A stretch of DNA of 64,000 nt from Cladocopium goreaui. Taxonomy: Eukaryota; Sar; Dinophyceae; Suessiales; Symbiodiniaceae. The position numbers and the translations under genes are program-made. Position 1 is the first letter of the stretch, and every line of letters starts with the position of its first letter. The DNA is taken from the NCBI GenBank assembly GCA_947184155.2, contig CAMXCT020006639.1, positions 45,001 to 109,000 of the forward strand, in the 5' to 3' direction. The notes under the pieces are model-generated. The model saw only the letters and a list, made by a program, of their open reading frames with translations. It did not search any database and had not been told where the DNA came from. Of this stretch, positions 34,561 through 43,679 are shown in pieces.

Positions 34561-34875
34561 GAGCGAGCGACGCTGCGACGCTCCGACGCTGCGGAAGGAG
34601 GGCGACGCTGCGACGCTGCGGAAGGAGGGTGACGCTGCGACGCTGCGACGCTGCGACGCTGTGACGCTCCGCAGGGAGGGCGACGCTGCGACGCTGCGAC
34701 GCTGCGACTCTGCGGAAGGAGGGTGACGCTGCGACGCTGCGACGCTGCAGGTGCAGGGCGACGCTGTGACGCTGCGACGCTCCGGTTGCAGTGCGACGCT
34801 GCGACGCTGCGGGAGAAGGGCGACGCTGCGACGCTGCGACGCTGCGGGGGCAGGGCGACGCTGCGACGCTGATTA
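34560..34875. repeat. Left subterminal array, 9-bp unit gcgacgctg
   Basis: About 25 units interrupted by gaaggaggg and gagggc spacers. It gives the long artefactual ORFs TLRRCDAA and ASQRRSVAA in several frames, which are not genes. Confidence 0.9.
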
Positions 34876-34901
34876 CAGTTGGTCTGGGGGTCGTATATAT
34901 A

Positions 34902-35190
34902 CGCCATGTGCACCTGGGAGCCTTCTTAGACTGCTTCTCTATCTTATTGTTTGCGTTTTTAATCGCACGGCATTGAGTCTGCAAAAAAATTATGTCTTAT
35001 AGTTCTCCGGAATGGATAGATTAGACGCATTCGCGTGGTATCCTGCAGTTTTTTAATTGGGATAGTATTGGAATTTTTTTTCATTGTATGTGTCAAGTCA
35101 GCTTGATTGGAGTGATCTCTTGTTCTCCCTGCGTGTTTGTGGGGATGATTCTCCATTGAAATTGACGGGAGCACTGCGGACTCTGTGCAG
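34902..35190. repeat. Left inner inverted arm of the 9.2-kb element
   Basis: gccatgtgcacctgggag, ggcattgagtctgc, ttctccggaatgga, tcctgcag, gatctcttgttctccct and ccattgaaattgacgggagc all recur as reverse complements in 42340-42670. Confidence 0.85.
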
Positions 35191-35312
35191 ATCGCTTAGC
35201 AACGGCTTCTTTGGCCGCAGCCCTTGGAGAAAATTTGGCTGGAAGATGATTCGACCGACCAATTTTTTTTTCTGGTCCAAACTTGGAATACCAAGGAACT
35301 TGAATCGTGTGT

Positions 35313-35420
35313 TACCTTCTGGTGAACTAACATTGTGATTGAAAATAACATGGTCACACTTGATGTACCTGTGAAGGATGGTACTTTTTTTCATAGCTAT
35401 GTTTGTTTACCAAAGTGTAA
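35313..35420. repeat. MITE family A copy inserted inside the 9.2-kb element
   Basis: accttctggtgaactaacat at the left end and gtttgtttaccaaagtgta at the right. It lies within the boundaries of the larger element, so it inserted later than that element. Confidence 0.6.
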
Positions 35421-35429
35421 ATGGGACTT

Positions 35430-35810
35430 TCCTCAGTCGTGGTGATCTTTCGAATTGATCCAGATCAAAGATGTCACAGATGACTATAATTTTGCAGTGA
35501 ACAACCAAGTTGATAGGGGATCTCTCATTTTCTTACAATCCATTTGTTTTGTGTGTGTGTATGTTTGGGAGCTTGATATGTATATAGTCTTGATGCATGC
35601 CTTCACGGCTTTGTGATTCTTTCATTGACAACAGAGACCACAAGATGAGTCTGAGATTGCCAAAAATTTAGGACCTACAAAGTGGGAAAATTACAGAAAC
35701 AATCTGTTGCGTAGTGATCTTCTGGTGAAAATGTAGCACGACCATCTGCAAAAAAATATTGTAAATCTACCGACAGTGTCCTACAGTACGTCCTTTTGTT
35801 TTGCTCGGAC
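35430..35810. other. Non-coding part of the 9.2-kb element
   Basis: No ORF with protein-like composition and no repeat of the listed families. Confidence 0.4.
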
Positions 35811-35813
35811 GAA

Positions 35814-35935
35814 TCAACTATGCTTGGCCCGTGGAAGCTTTCGACCACACGATGTGATCAGTTCCAAATCTTCGTCTGTCTGCAACCTGGCGATGTCGCT
35901 AAACGGTTGCCAGTGGACCATGAATCGCATGGTTA
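35814..35935 (-). CDS. Possible coding piece of the 9.2-kb element
   Basis: Minus frame RFMVHWQPFSDIARLQTDED then LELITSCGRKLPRAKHS and a stop. The composition is protein-like. Position and strand fit a last exon of the element's second gene. Start/acceptor unknown. Confidence 0.35.
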
Positions 35936-35974
35936 AAGTGTTTAATTTTTCTAATGGTGATGACTGAATGAAGT

Positions 35975-36600
35975 TTAACATCCCCACCCTTTAAGGGGGG
36001 GGTTGGGGGGGGTAAAAACTGAAATATTTCGAAAAAGGTGGGTGTCACCCCTCCCCACACACCTATAGAAATATTTCAGCTATTTGTTTTGAGCTTATAT
36101 ACGGTAGAATAAGACATGGAAAAGTTTAGCGCTTTCTTTTGTGCATCAACGGGCACCTGCGGATGTAGTCAGGTACGTGCAAACCGGTTGAAGCGTGCAT
36201 TTTTATATAATTGTTTCTTCCCAAATTTTGCTTGAGACTTTTTTTGATATTTTTGAGGGGGGAGTTGCAAAACCATGGTATTTTACAGCTCTAGAAGCAC
36301 CCCTCCCAATAAATTCCATTGCAGCAGTAGGGCTGCGTTTCTGAGTATCTTGAGAGAATAGGAGCAAGGGTTCGCGGAGGTCATGCGCGGTTTGCTTTCT
36401 TGATCTATGTATAGCCAATTTGGCATATCTAGATATATCTAAATTAAAGTCTGGCATCCGGAGGACCCCCCCCCACCCCCTTTGGAAGCCCAAAAAGTAT
36501 GTAGGGAGGGTATATTTCATGTGGTCAGGTGAAATATGTCTCAGAAATTTCTTGACCTACACCCCCCCCAAATATTCCAGGGTTGAAGGGGGGGGATAGT
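35975..36600. other. G/C-run region with short inverted repeat
   Basis: Runs of 6-9 G or C at 35993-36012, 36467-36480, 36560-36570 and 36588-36597. ctgaaatatttc (36019-36030) pairs with gaaatatttcag (36068-36079). No gene. Confidence 0.6.
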
Positions 36601-36813
36601 TTAACAATTTTCTATGTGAATGTCTGTTTATCTATTTATCTATTTCTCCATCCATCCATCTTAGCAAGGATCGTAAAGATCGTGAGTGGACAAAAAACAT
36701 ATGCAACATTCCACTTATAATCATAAGTACTTCAAGTTTTTTGCTTTTTTTTACACCACACAGTAACTGAGACATCGACATAAAACACCAACTTCGCCTC
36801 AAGAATTGCATCT

Positions 36814-37120
36814 CTACCTCCTGCACTCCATGCGATCTGAGGAGCGTCCAAATCCTTGCGGCTTCAAGAAGTAGCGCTGAGACAACCAGGTTCTGTACCT
36901 GCAACGGTTGTGAACAATGGGTGATTTTTTACTTGAGATTTCTCGGCAAAGTATCCACAACAAATGCGGCATTTTTGGCAGACACTGGTTCTGTGACCAT
37001 TTGGGGCACATGAGAGGAATGGGTTTGAAGACGTGCTTGTCTTTTTCCAGGGTCTGCCTCAAGCCCAGAATGGCCGTGCCCGGGTTCGTGGGAAACACAA
37101 GGGACCAGAATCATAGTCAA
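36814..37120 (-). CDS. Possible coding piece of the 9.2-kb element, frame unresolved
   Basis: Two overlapping open minus frames. One has NPGTAILGLRQTLEKDKHVF; the other has a Cys-rich CAPNGHRTSVCQKCRICCGY that could bind zinc. Limits unknown. Confidence 0.3.
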
Positions 37121-37245
37121 CATCATGTCATGTCAATATCAATACAATATCTATTGAATTGTTTTTCTATCTCCCAAAAGGATCCAAAAGGGATATACTA
37201 AGTCTCTTGATACGGTATGTGTTGCCTCACCGGGTTGGATCACGG

Positions 37246-37388
37246 TCAGGTCCGCAGAGCTTGGCGGAAGACGGCCAACAGCCTGGCAATGCCATCAATA
37301 AATGTCTCTTGACCGTCATCTCTGTAGCAAAATTTCTTTCGCACGCTAGCAGACTTGCTGGGAAGAATGTTTCTGTAAAGTACCGTTG
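37246..37388 (-). CDS. Coding piece of the 9.2-kb element, 3' exon
   Basis: Acceptor tggattgcag| followed by an open frame with DDGQETFIDGIARLLAVFRQ and stop TGA at 37246-37248. It lies just below the 37416-37676 ORF on the same strand, so it could be the terminal exon of that gene. Unknown family. Confidence 0.45.
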
Positions 37389-37415
37389 CTGCAATCCATC
37401 CTTATGATTCTTTTT

Positions 37416-37676
37416 TCACACAGCTTCCGGCAGCAGGTAAGCCACTAAGACTCCATGGGCAAAGTCGGTCCACTCCAGGGCATGATGCATGTGCTGGTTC
37501 AACTGCACGTGGGCTTGCATTTCGTTGTGCTGAAGGATGAACTGAACCACCTGCGCGTCAATCAGACTGGTCAACCAACATCTAGCTGGAAACCTTCCTT
37601 GTAATGGAAGTTCTAGACACAAGTTTTGTATGATATTCTGGTTAGTGTTTGCGTGCGCATGTGAGAAGGTGTGCAA
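37416..37676 (-). CDS. Coding piece of the 9.2-kb element
   Basis: The frame reads WLTSLIDAQVVQFILQHNEM then AHVQLNQHMHHALEWTDFAH and a hydrophobic end LVAYLLPEAV. The first ~25 codons (MHTFSHAHANTNQN) look less protein-like. It may be spliced to 37678-38193 and 37246-37388. His/Gln-rich helix; function unknown. Confidence 0.5.
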   Translation of the reverse strand: MHTFSHAHANTNQNIIQNLCLELPLQGRFPARCWLTSLIDAQVVQFILQHNEMQAHVQLNQHMHHALEWTDFAHGVLVAYLLPEAV

Positions 37677-37677
37677 A

Positions 37678-38193
37678 CTAGTGGGCCTGGTTGGGGCAAT
37701 AGTTTCGAATCAGGATGCGCAAGAAGACGGCCAGGGTGCCCATGTCCCTTGTTGTCACCACTAAGCTCGAGACGTCACCTCGTTGAAGTTCAGTACCACA
37801 ACCGTGGTACACCTTGAGTAAGGTGGTGTCGTTGGTGCTTAGGAGCAAATGCGCCGCGCGCAGGGAGTTGCAGCTCTGGGTATAGTACTCGGCTCCACCG
37901 ACCTCCTCATGCTTGAGTTTGTGGTGTCGGATTTCGTGCGTAGCCCCGCACTCTGCGGCTGTCTGCCTGCACGCAAAATCCATGAGCTGATTGGTGAGCT
38001 GGTTCGCATGGTGCCCTGTGTATTGTCCCGCTTTGGAAATGAAATTCAGAGGCACAAACATGCTGGTATGCCCCATATTGACCATCGGCATGGCTGGGAT
38101 AAGCAAAATCCCTCCAAGTTCTTGATCTGACGGCAGTGCACTAGGAATGCCTGAGCTTGCGCGGCAGACACGGAGATTAGCAGCAGAATACAT
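37678..38193 (-). CDS. Unknown 171-aa protein of the 9.2-kb element
   Basis: Intact frame MYSAANLRVCRASSGIPSAL to NYCPNQAH. It has Cys/His positions (ACRQTAAECGATHEIRHHKL) but no named finger, and a hydrophobic stretch near the end (GTLAVFLRILI). Same strand as the transposase-like ORF and about 160 bp below the helicase ORF. No family recognised. Confidence 0.55.
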   Translation of the reverse strand: MYSAANLRVCRASSGIPSALPSDQELGGILLIPAMPMVNMGHTSMFVPLNFISKAGQYTGHHANQLTNQLMDFACRQTAAECGATHEIRHHKLKHEEVGGAEYYTQSCNSLRAAHLLLSTNDTTLLKVYHGCGTELQRGDVSSLVVTTRDMGTLAVFLRILIRNYCPNQAH

Positions 38194-38350
38194 TAGAACA
38201 CTGGTTGGGATTCAGATTTATAGGTGTAATTGATTTTTTCGGTGGTGGGTTAAAAAGTTTAAAGTCATTCCCTAATTCGTAGAGCATTTTTTGGAGGGGT
38301 TGGTATAATGCATTATTCTTCGTATTTGGTGGTTTTCCATTTTTTTTTGA

Positions 38351-39454
38351 TTATTTATTTGGGTATGGCCGTATGGCTATAAAATGTGTTTCTTTTTTTT
38401 GCCCGCCTGGAACCTCTCGTTGCGGCGGTTGCCACTGCATGTTGCTCCAGATCTGTTGCCATTGCTGCGGCTGCTGCAAGAAGGTCACAGCTGCCATGTT
38501 CCCTTGGCGATCTCTTTCAGCAGGAGTCAACTGTGTCCAAGAGATGGCGGGGACAGTCAGTTGCAAGCCTAACCTGTGGCTGAATTGTGCAAGTAGGTCT
38601 GCCTGGTTCATATCACAGCCGTCCGTCCCAAATTCTTTTTGAAATCTTTGAGTGCTTGGAAAGTCACTGTAGTGCAGCCACTCTGCAAGAACCAACAGCT
38701 CTGCTTTGCTTCGAGTGAGGCCTACCAATCTTCGCCCCTCATGGACAGAGTGGCCTTGAGGTTTGCTCTCATGTGGCCATCGTCGTTGCATGCAGAAGAA
38801 GACGACTTTGTCGAAGGAATCTCCTTGCACTTGTTCGGGTGTGGCCACTGTGAGCCGCTCTTGCCAATCTTGAGGTAAAGTCTCGCGCCACGCCTCCAGC
38901 ACATCCACGCTGGCGCGATACAGCAGCACCAGTCCCACTGTAATTGCATTGTCTTGCTGCAACCAAGCCAAAGCAATAGCTGCGAGCAATCCGAAAAGCT
39001 TCTCGCTAAAGATGCATGTGATCCCAGAGCCCTGCATGGGATTCCAGATTTGTCCCCACAAGTTGAGGAGTGTCAACTGGGTTGCATGCGTGGAGCGGTG
39101 GGTGACATCATAGCCCAAACGATTCAGCAGTGCGCAGACAGAGTCTCCATAACGCCGTACAGAACACAGGTGATTCACACTGGCAAAAGCTAGCAGGAAG
39201 TCACTTGCAGGAATGTCTTCCCAATGTAAGGGTGTTTCCTGCGAGGCTCTGTCGAGCGCTTGTTCTTGTGCTGCGGACAAAGCAGCGCTTGCATTGAAGC
39301 GGATTTCCTCAGGATCTTGCCCAGAGGCGCTCCACAGGCACTGTTCCAGAATGAGCTTCAATCCCTGCAGCATGCAGCGCCAAAGCTGCCTCCCGCCACC
39401 GCATGAATCCCTGCAATCGGATAGGCGCGCGCATGCGAGCGTAGTGAGCGGCAA
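38351..39454 (-). CDS. SF1 (UPF1-like) helicase, C-terminal domain
   Basis: 367-codon frame. Residues 172-180 (TVGLVLLYR) match the start of the second RecA domain of SF1 helicases. Residues 203-219 (VATPEQVQGDSFDKVVF) match motif V, and 240-250 (GRRLVGLTRSK) match motif VI with its arginine. Then comes a Gln/Trp-rich tail (about 325-345). No Walker A (GxGKT) or DEAD-like motif II is seen upstream, so the N-terminal RecA domain is missing, diverged or elsewhere. The first ~50 codons overlap the 825-aa ORF in another frame, so the true start is probably near residue 45 or joined by a frame change. Confidence 0.7.
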   Translation of the reverse strand: MPLTTLACARLSDCRDSCGGGRQLWRCMLQGLKLILEQCLWSASGQDPEEIRFNASAALSAAQEQALDRASQETPLHWEDIPASDFLLAFASVNHLCSVRRYGDSVCALLNRLGYDVTHRSTHATQLTLLNLWGQIWNPMQGSGITCIFSEKLFGLLAAIALAWLQQDNAITVGLVLLYRASVDVLEAWRETLPQDWQERLTVATPEQVQGDSFDKVVFFCMQRRWPHESKPQGHSVHEGRRLVGLTRSKAELLVLAEWLHYSDFPSTQRFQKEFGTDGCDMNQADLLAQFSHRLGLQLTVPAISWTQLTPAERDRQGNMAAVTFLQQPQQWQQIWSNMQWQPPQREVPGGQKKETHFIAIRPYPNK

Positions 39455-41786
39455 CCTTTGCTGTCCATACCTTGGCTCTTCCCTTCACTTCTTCTGATTG
39501 CTTGTTTCCTCGCCGTATTCCATGCCTGCGGCGAGATTGTCGCCGTGGCCTTTGGTACCAAGCCTCCATCCGCCGAACTTCGTCCACGAAATCGTCCTTG
39601 CCCAAGAAGTTGTATAGCTCAGCATGCCTGGCATGCAAAGAAGCCCCCAACAGCCTGCCTATACGAACGAGGACGCCTTGTGGAGGAGCGGCACTGAAGA
39701 GAGTATGCCAGATGATATGTTGCTGCACGTTCTCAGAAGCCATGAGTTCACGCAACTCGGCTACTTCGGTTGGAGAAGCCGCCACGGCATCAGCCACAGA
39801 TGCTGCCGACTCTTTGACACACCTTTGCAATAAGAGTTGAGCACTGTTTGAAATGTCGACGTCATCGGCTATCGAATGTGACGATGACCCACTAGGAAAG
39901 GCAGGAGCATTAAGCCGCAGGATCAACCTCTCATGATCTGCCAGAAATGAACGGCAATCATTGGCAGCTGGAGAAGCCAATCGACGCAAAGCGAAGAGGT
40001 CATGCATCGGTTCGCCTGTGACACGAAGCAACCACTTTGCCTGACTTGCCTCCTCAGAAATCACACCTACCTGGCAGAAAGCATCTTTGCAACGCGTAGG
40101 TGCTTGGCCCTCCACGCGCAAGTCTTTCCAAACTGAGCCATATAGTTTGCAGAGTTTTTGCCGATGCTTGTGGTAAGAATCCGTAGCATGGAAGCACGGA
40201 ATAGAATCTTCCAAACTGAATCCGGCCCGTAGTCGCGCCTGCTTGAGCTTCCGGAGCAACGGCGCCAAGGACGCTTCAATGCAATGCCAAGACTCACTTT
40301 GGGCAAACGATACTGGCACCAACAAGCTACCATCCACCCCGCACCAAGCGAAAGCAACTGTGTAGGGATGACTTTTCTGTCCTTCTACATAGCGCACCAC
40401 TGCCTTTGCCAGGTCATAGTTGCCATCACCACGAATCAGTTGACCATTGTACACGAACTGACGCTCCTGCATTAGATCCACCCTCTTCTGCACAAAGTCT
40501 GCAAAGCAGCTCAACAAGATATCTTTGATAGCGTGGTGGTCTGGAACACACATCAATATCCAACGAAGCTGAGACACATTAGTGAGCGAGGGGGTCATTT
40601 GCGCAGCATGCAATGTGGAAGCGGAGTACAAATCTAGCAACTTCCTTCGCACCTCATGCAGGTTCATGTCACGGTACAGCATCATCAGCAACCAAAATAA
40701 AAGTAGAGGAGAGGCAGACACCTTGCCATGCCTAGTCTGAGTAAAACGAAGAGGTGTACCAAGACCCAAACGCAGGCATTCATCATCCACATCTGCTGCT
40801 GTCACCGGCCAAGTTTCAGAATCGCAGCTGCGACACCGCCACGGCGTCATGTCCCAAATCTGCGGGCAAGGAACATCTAAGCAGAATTCAAAACGCGAAC
40901 GATCCTGACGTGGTTGCACTCGGTGGTATGGAAACTGGCGCTCATGCTCTACAGCTGCTTGGGGCTTCACGGCGCGCAAACTCAACGGCTCTGGATTGGC
41001 CGACATCCAAGGAAGGGGCCGATGCTGTAAAGCTTCCGCAGCGTCGTCGGCCATAGCACGTGCTCTGTGAACGGACTGCGCAGGGTCGACCACCGTCACC
41101 GCCTCATCCCCACAGCACTGCCTCAGAGTCACTCGGCCACGTGCTACGGATGTAACTTCATACTGGAGGCGAAGGTTAGACAATTCAGTGGACTTGCAGG
41201 TCACCACCCCTCCAAGGATCCACTCCCCGCTGGCCAGTTGACGAATGTTAGCCACATCGTTCTTCTGGCAACCTCGAGACATGAAAGAGTCGAGGACAAA
41301 CACAGGTTGGCCTTGATACATGGCGGTCAGACCACGGACGGCCGGCAAAGACTGCGTGGGCCCCTTGTCAACAGGGCTCAGCAAAGATGTATGAAGCAAG
41401 AGCATGTAGTTCTCACAAGAGCGACCCGTCACCAGCCTTTGCGCTACTGCACTGGTTTCGATACAGTCCGGTCGAGGAGCCCAGCTAGAGCGCACCCTCT
41501 TCTTTGTTGGAGGGGCGGCAGTTGACGGCGCTGCTGCTTTCCTCTTTCTGCTGCGGCTTTTTGCTGCCACGCGAGCATTGGCCCGTTGGATTGCTGCCGA
41601 ATCAGCTGATGGAACATCTCCTGCTACACGAGCATGAGCTTGTTGAATTGCTGCCGAATCAGCTGATGGAACATCTCCTGCAGCACGAGCACTAGGTCGT
41701 TGGATTGCTGCCGAAGAAGCTGATGGAACATCTAAAATCCTCCTACTCAGAGCTCCCCCTGGCAAGCGCTTTGGCCATGGCTGCAT
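39309..41786 (-). CDS. Large transposase-like ORF of the 9.2-kb element, 825 aa
   Basis: Intact. Residues 19-75 are three 19-residue repeats (consensus DVPSADSAAIQRANARVAG). 76-99 is a nuclear-localisation-type basic run (KSRSRKRK ... PTKKRVR). Residues 318-321 (CRSC) form a CxxC pair. Residues 452-460 (RGDGNYDLA) and 534-544 (ATDSYHKHRQK) supply Asp454 and Asp536, candidate catalytic acids. The protein ends GTVPVERLW (814-822) with Glu819, resembling the C-terminal helix motif of several DDE transposases. Family not assigned; no RNase H alignment could be run. The start Met at 41786 is the first in frame. It overlaps the helicase ORF by about 146 nt. Confidence 0.65.
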   Translation of the reverse strand: MQPWPKRLPGGALSRRILDVPSASSAAIQRPSARAAGDVPSADSAAIQQAHARVAGDVPSADSAAIQRANARVAAKSRSRKRKAAAPSTAAPPTKKRVRSSWAPRPDCIETSAVAQRLVTGRSCENYMLLLHTSLLSPVDKGPTQSLPAVRGLTAMYQGQPVFVLDSFMSRGCQKNDVANIRQLASGEWILGGVVTCKSTELSNLRLQYEVTSVARGRVTLRQCCGDEAVTVVDPAQSVHRARAMADDAAEALQHRPLPWMSANPEPLSLRAVKPQAAVEHERQFPYHRVQPRQDRSRFEFCLDVPCPQIWDMTPWRCRSCDSETWPVTAADVDDECLRLGLGTPLRFTQTRHGKVSASPLLLFWLLMMLYRDMNLHEVRRKLLDLYSASTLHAAQMTPSLTNVSQLRWILMCVPDHHAIKDILLSCFADFVQKRVDLMQERQFVYNGQLIRGDGNYDLAKAVVRYVEGQKSHPYTVAFAWCGVDGSLLVPVSFAQSESWHCIEASLAPLLRKLKQARLRAGFSLEDSIPCFHATDSYHKHRQKLCKLYGSVWKDLRVEGQAPTRCKDAFCQVGVISEEASQAKWLLRVTGEPMHDLFALRRLASPAANDCRSFLADHERLILRLNAPAFPSGSSSHSIADDVDISNSAQLLLQRCVKESAASVADAVAASPTEVAELRELMASENVQQHIIWHTLFSAAPPQGVLVRIGRLLGASLHARHAELYNFLGKDDFVDEVRRMEAWYQRPRRQSRRRHGIRRGNKQSEEVKGRAKVWTAKVAAHYARMRAPIRLQGFMRWREAALALHAAGIEAHSGTVPVERLWARS

Positions 41787-42339
41787 GCCAGAAGCACGCA
41801 GTGCTTAAAGGCAAATCGTCTTGAAATCTAACGAACCACCCCTGTCATTGGAATCATTCGAGGTAAAAATGAACTGCAAGTCTGGTAAAATCTAATGCTG
41901 GTCGACCCTGGATTGTAATGGCAAGGCCGATAGAAAATAATCCCGTCAATCCCAAAACATTTTCTGATGCATGTCTCGCAGGCTCTGTGCCGTGCGCTTG
42001 ACAAATGCGACTTACTTAGACTTGTGGCTAGAAACGGCCGCGCAACACCGCATCAATCACTTTTCCAACTGTTTCAAAATCAAAATGCATCCACTAAAAA
42101 AAGGAGCAGAACTTGCCAGCGGAAGAAGACAGACACGATGCACAACGCGTCAATCCGCCCATGCACAGATTGAAATTCTCTCACCGGAAAATCTTCTCCC
42201 CAAGCATTCGACCAAACAAATCTCTTGCTTGAAAAAAAACAGCAGACAAAAGGCATCAAAAGGCCAATTCTACAGGCAATCTCTGCTACTGCTGGCCCAT
42301 TCTTTTCACTTCCTGCATGAGTATCACGCCATTCACTGC

Positions 42340-42670
42340 AAAGTCGAAAGCAATGCTCCCGTCAATTTCAATGGATAATCAGTCCCGCAAACAAGGAGGG
42401 AGAACAAGAGATCACAAAAAGATTTCCAATAGTATCGCAATTGAAGCAAATCACCTCTGCAGGATACAACACGAATGCGTCTTATCTGTCCATTCCGGAG
42501 AACCTGTAAGGAATAGAACTTCCGCAGACTCAATGCCATGCGGTTAGCCACGAAAACTGATTAATCTTAAAGGCGCTCGAACCAAAAAGCGGCTCAGCAT
42601 ACTTGAATATACAAGATAGAGGCGCAGTCGAACAAAAAATATCGAGGGTGACTCCCAGGTGCACATGGCT
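42340..42670. repeat. Right inner inverted arm of the 9.2-kb element
   Basis: Reverse complement of 34902-35190, with about 35 bp of extra sequence between the matching blocks. Confidence 0.85.
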
Positions 42671-42779
42671 TAAGCAAGCAGAGATGATCATGGAAGGAAA
42701 CACCAATAGATCTAAAAACACATTCAATTGAAACAATCCTATTGGAATTCTTGCGGTTGAAACCTCTCTCTTTTGTTTG

Positions 42780-43260
42780 ACTCCTGTCTTTCGTTCGGAT
42801 TCCTGCTTTCGCTTCTCTACTGCTCTTTTGTTGGGGGCCTCTCTTCCGTTAAAGTCCTGTCTTGTTCGTTCAACTCCCCTCTCTTTCGCTTAAAGCCTCA
42901 CTCTTTTTCGTCGGACTCGTGACTTTCGTTCGTCGTTTCTCGACTGCTCTTTTGTTGGAGGCCTCTCTTTGGTTAAAGTCCTGTCTTGTTCGTTCAACTC
43001 CCCTCTCTTTCGCTTAAAACCTCACTCTTTTTCGTTGGGCTCCTGACTTTCATTCGGATTCCTTCTTTCATTTGTCTACTGCTCTTTTGTTGGAGGCCTC
43101 TCTTTCGTTAAAGTCCTGTCTTGTTCGTTCAACTCCCCTCTCTTTCGCTGGGCTCCTGACTTTCGTTCGGATTCCTTCTTTCATTTCTCTAATGCTCTTT
43201 CGTCGGCGGCCTCTCTTTCGTTAAAGTCCTGTCTTGTTCGTTCAACTCCTCACTCTTTTT
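42780..43260. repeat. Tandem repeat, unit about 110-134 bp, four copies
   Basis: Blocks such as ctgctcttttgttggaggcc and gttaaagtcctgtcttgttc recur at about 42818, 42944, 43078 and 43188. Pyrimidine-rich on the plus strand; no counterpart at the left end. Confidence 0.85.
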
Positions 43261-43264
43261 CCTT

Positions 43265-43615
43265 GGACTCCTGGCTTCTCGGCTTCTCGGCTTCTCGGCG
43301 CTTCTCGGCTTCTCGGCTTCGCGGCGCTTCTCGGCTTCTCGGCTTCTCGGCTTCGCGGCGCTTCTCGGCTTCTCGGCTTCTCGGCTTCTTGGCTTCTCGG
43401 CTTCGCGGCGCTTCTCGGCTTCTCGGCTTCTCGGCTTCGCGGCGCTTCTCGGCTTCTCGGCTTCTCGGCTTCGCGGCGCTTCTCGACTTCTCGGCTTCGC
43501 GGCTTCGCGGCGCTTCTCGGCTTCTCGGCTTCTCGGCTTCGCGGCGCTTCTCGGCTTCGCGGCTTCTCGGCTTCTCGGCTTCGCGGCGCTTCTCGGCTTC
43601 TCGGCTTCTCGGCGC
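43265..43615. repeat. Right subterminal array, 9-bp unit ctcggcttc
   Basis: About 38 units of ctcggcttc/ttcgcggcg. Long ORFs in it (RLLGFSAS, EAEKRREAEKP) are artefacts. It mirrors the 9-bp array at the left end in period but not in sequence. Confidence 0.9.
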
Positions 43616-43628
43616 CGCCCTGTTGGCG

Positions 43629-43672
43629 TGGGCCCCGTTTACCCCTGCATTGAGAAATCCTGCACTCACAGT
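43629..43672. repeat. Right terminal inverted repeat of the 9.2-kb element
   Basis: Ends ...tgcactcacagt. It pairs with 34516-34560 with several mismatches. Confidence 0.65.
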
Positions 43673-43679
43673 GGATCCC

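Larger units (their letters stand above)
34516..43672. mobile_element. 9.2-kb DNA transposon-like element with 825-aa ORF and SF1 helicase piece
   Basis: Left tip ACTGTGGATGGAAGAAATCC, right tip (reverse complement) ACTGTGAGTGCAGGATTTCT. Both then run into gtgcaggggNaaANggGGcc-type sequence. Inside there are ~300-bp inverted arms, a 9-bp tandem array next to each end and coding pieces all on the minus strand. It is clearly richer in GC than its surroundings. No target duplication was recognised. Transposon superfamily not assigned. Confidence 0.75.

Noticed and set aside
34560..34875. CRISPR-like array
   Set aside because: 9-bp units without regular unique spacers, in a eukaryotic context.
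34392..34984. 173-codon minus frames rich in AASQRRSVA
   Set aside because: Product of the 9-bp array gcgacgctg; frames in both strands are equally open.
36984..37060. Zinc-finger call on CAPNGHRTSVCQKCRICCGY
   Set aside because: A competing open frame is equally plausible and the spacing does not match a named finger; kept only as a possible coding piece.
34516..43672. Assigning the 9.2-kb element to CACTA/EnSpm, KDZ/Zisupton or Academ
   Set aside because: Tips are ACTGTG rather than CACTA, the Cys and Asp motifs do not match what I know of KDZ, and no XPG nuclease of Academ type is seen. Left unassigned.
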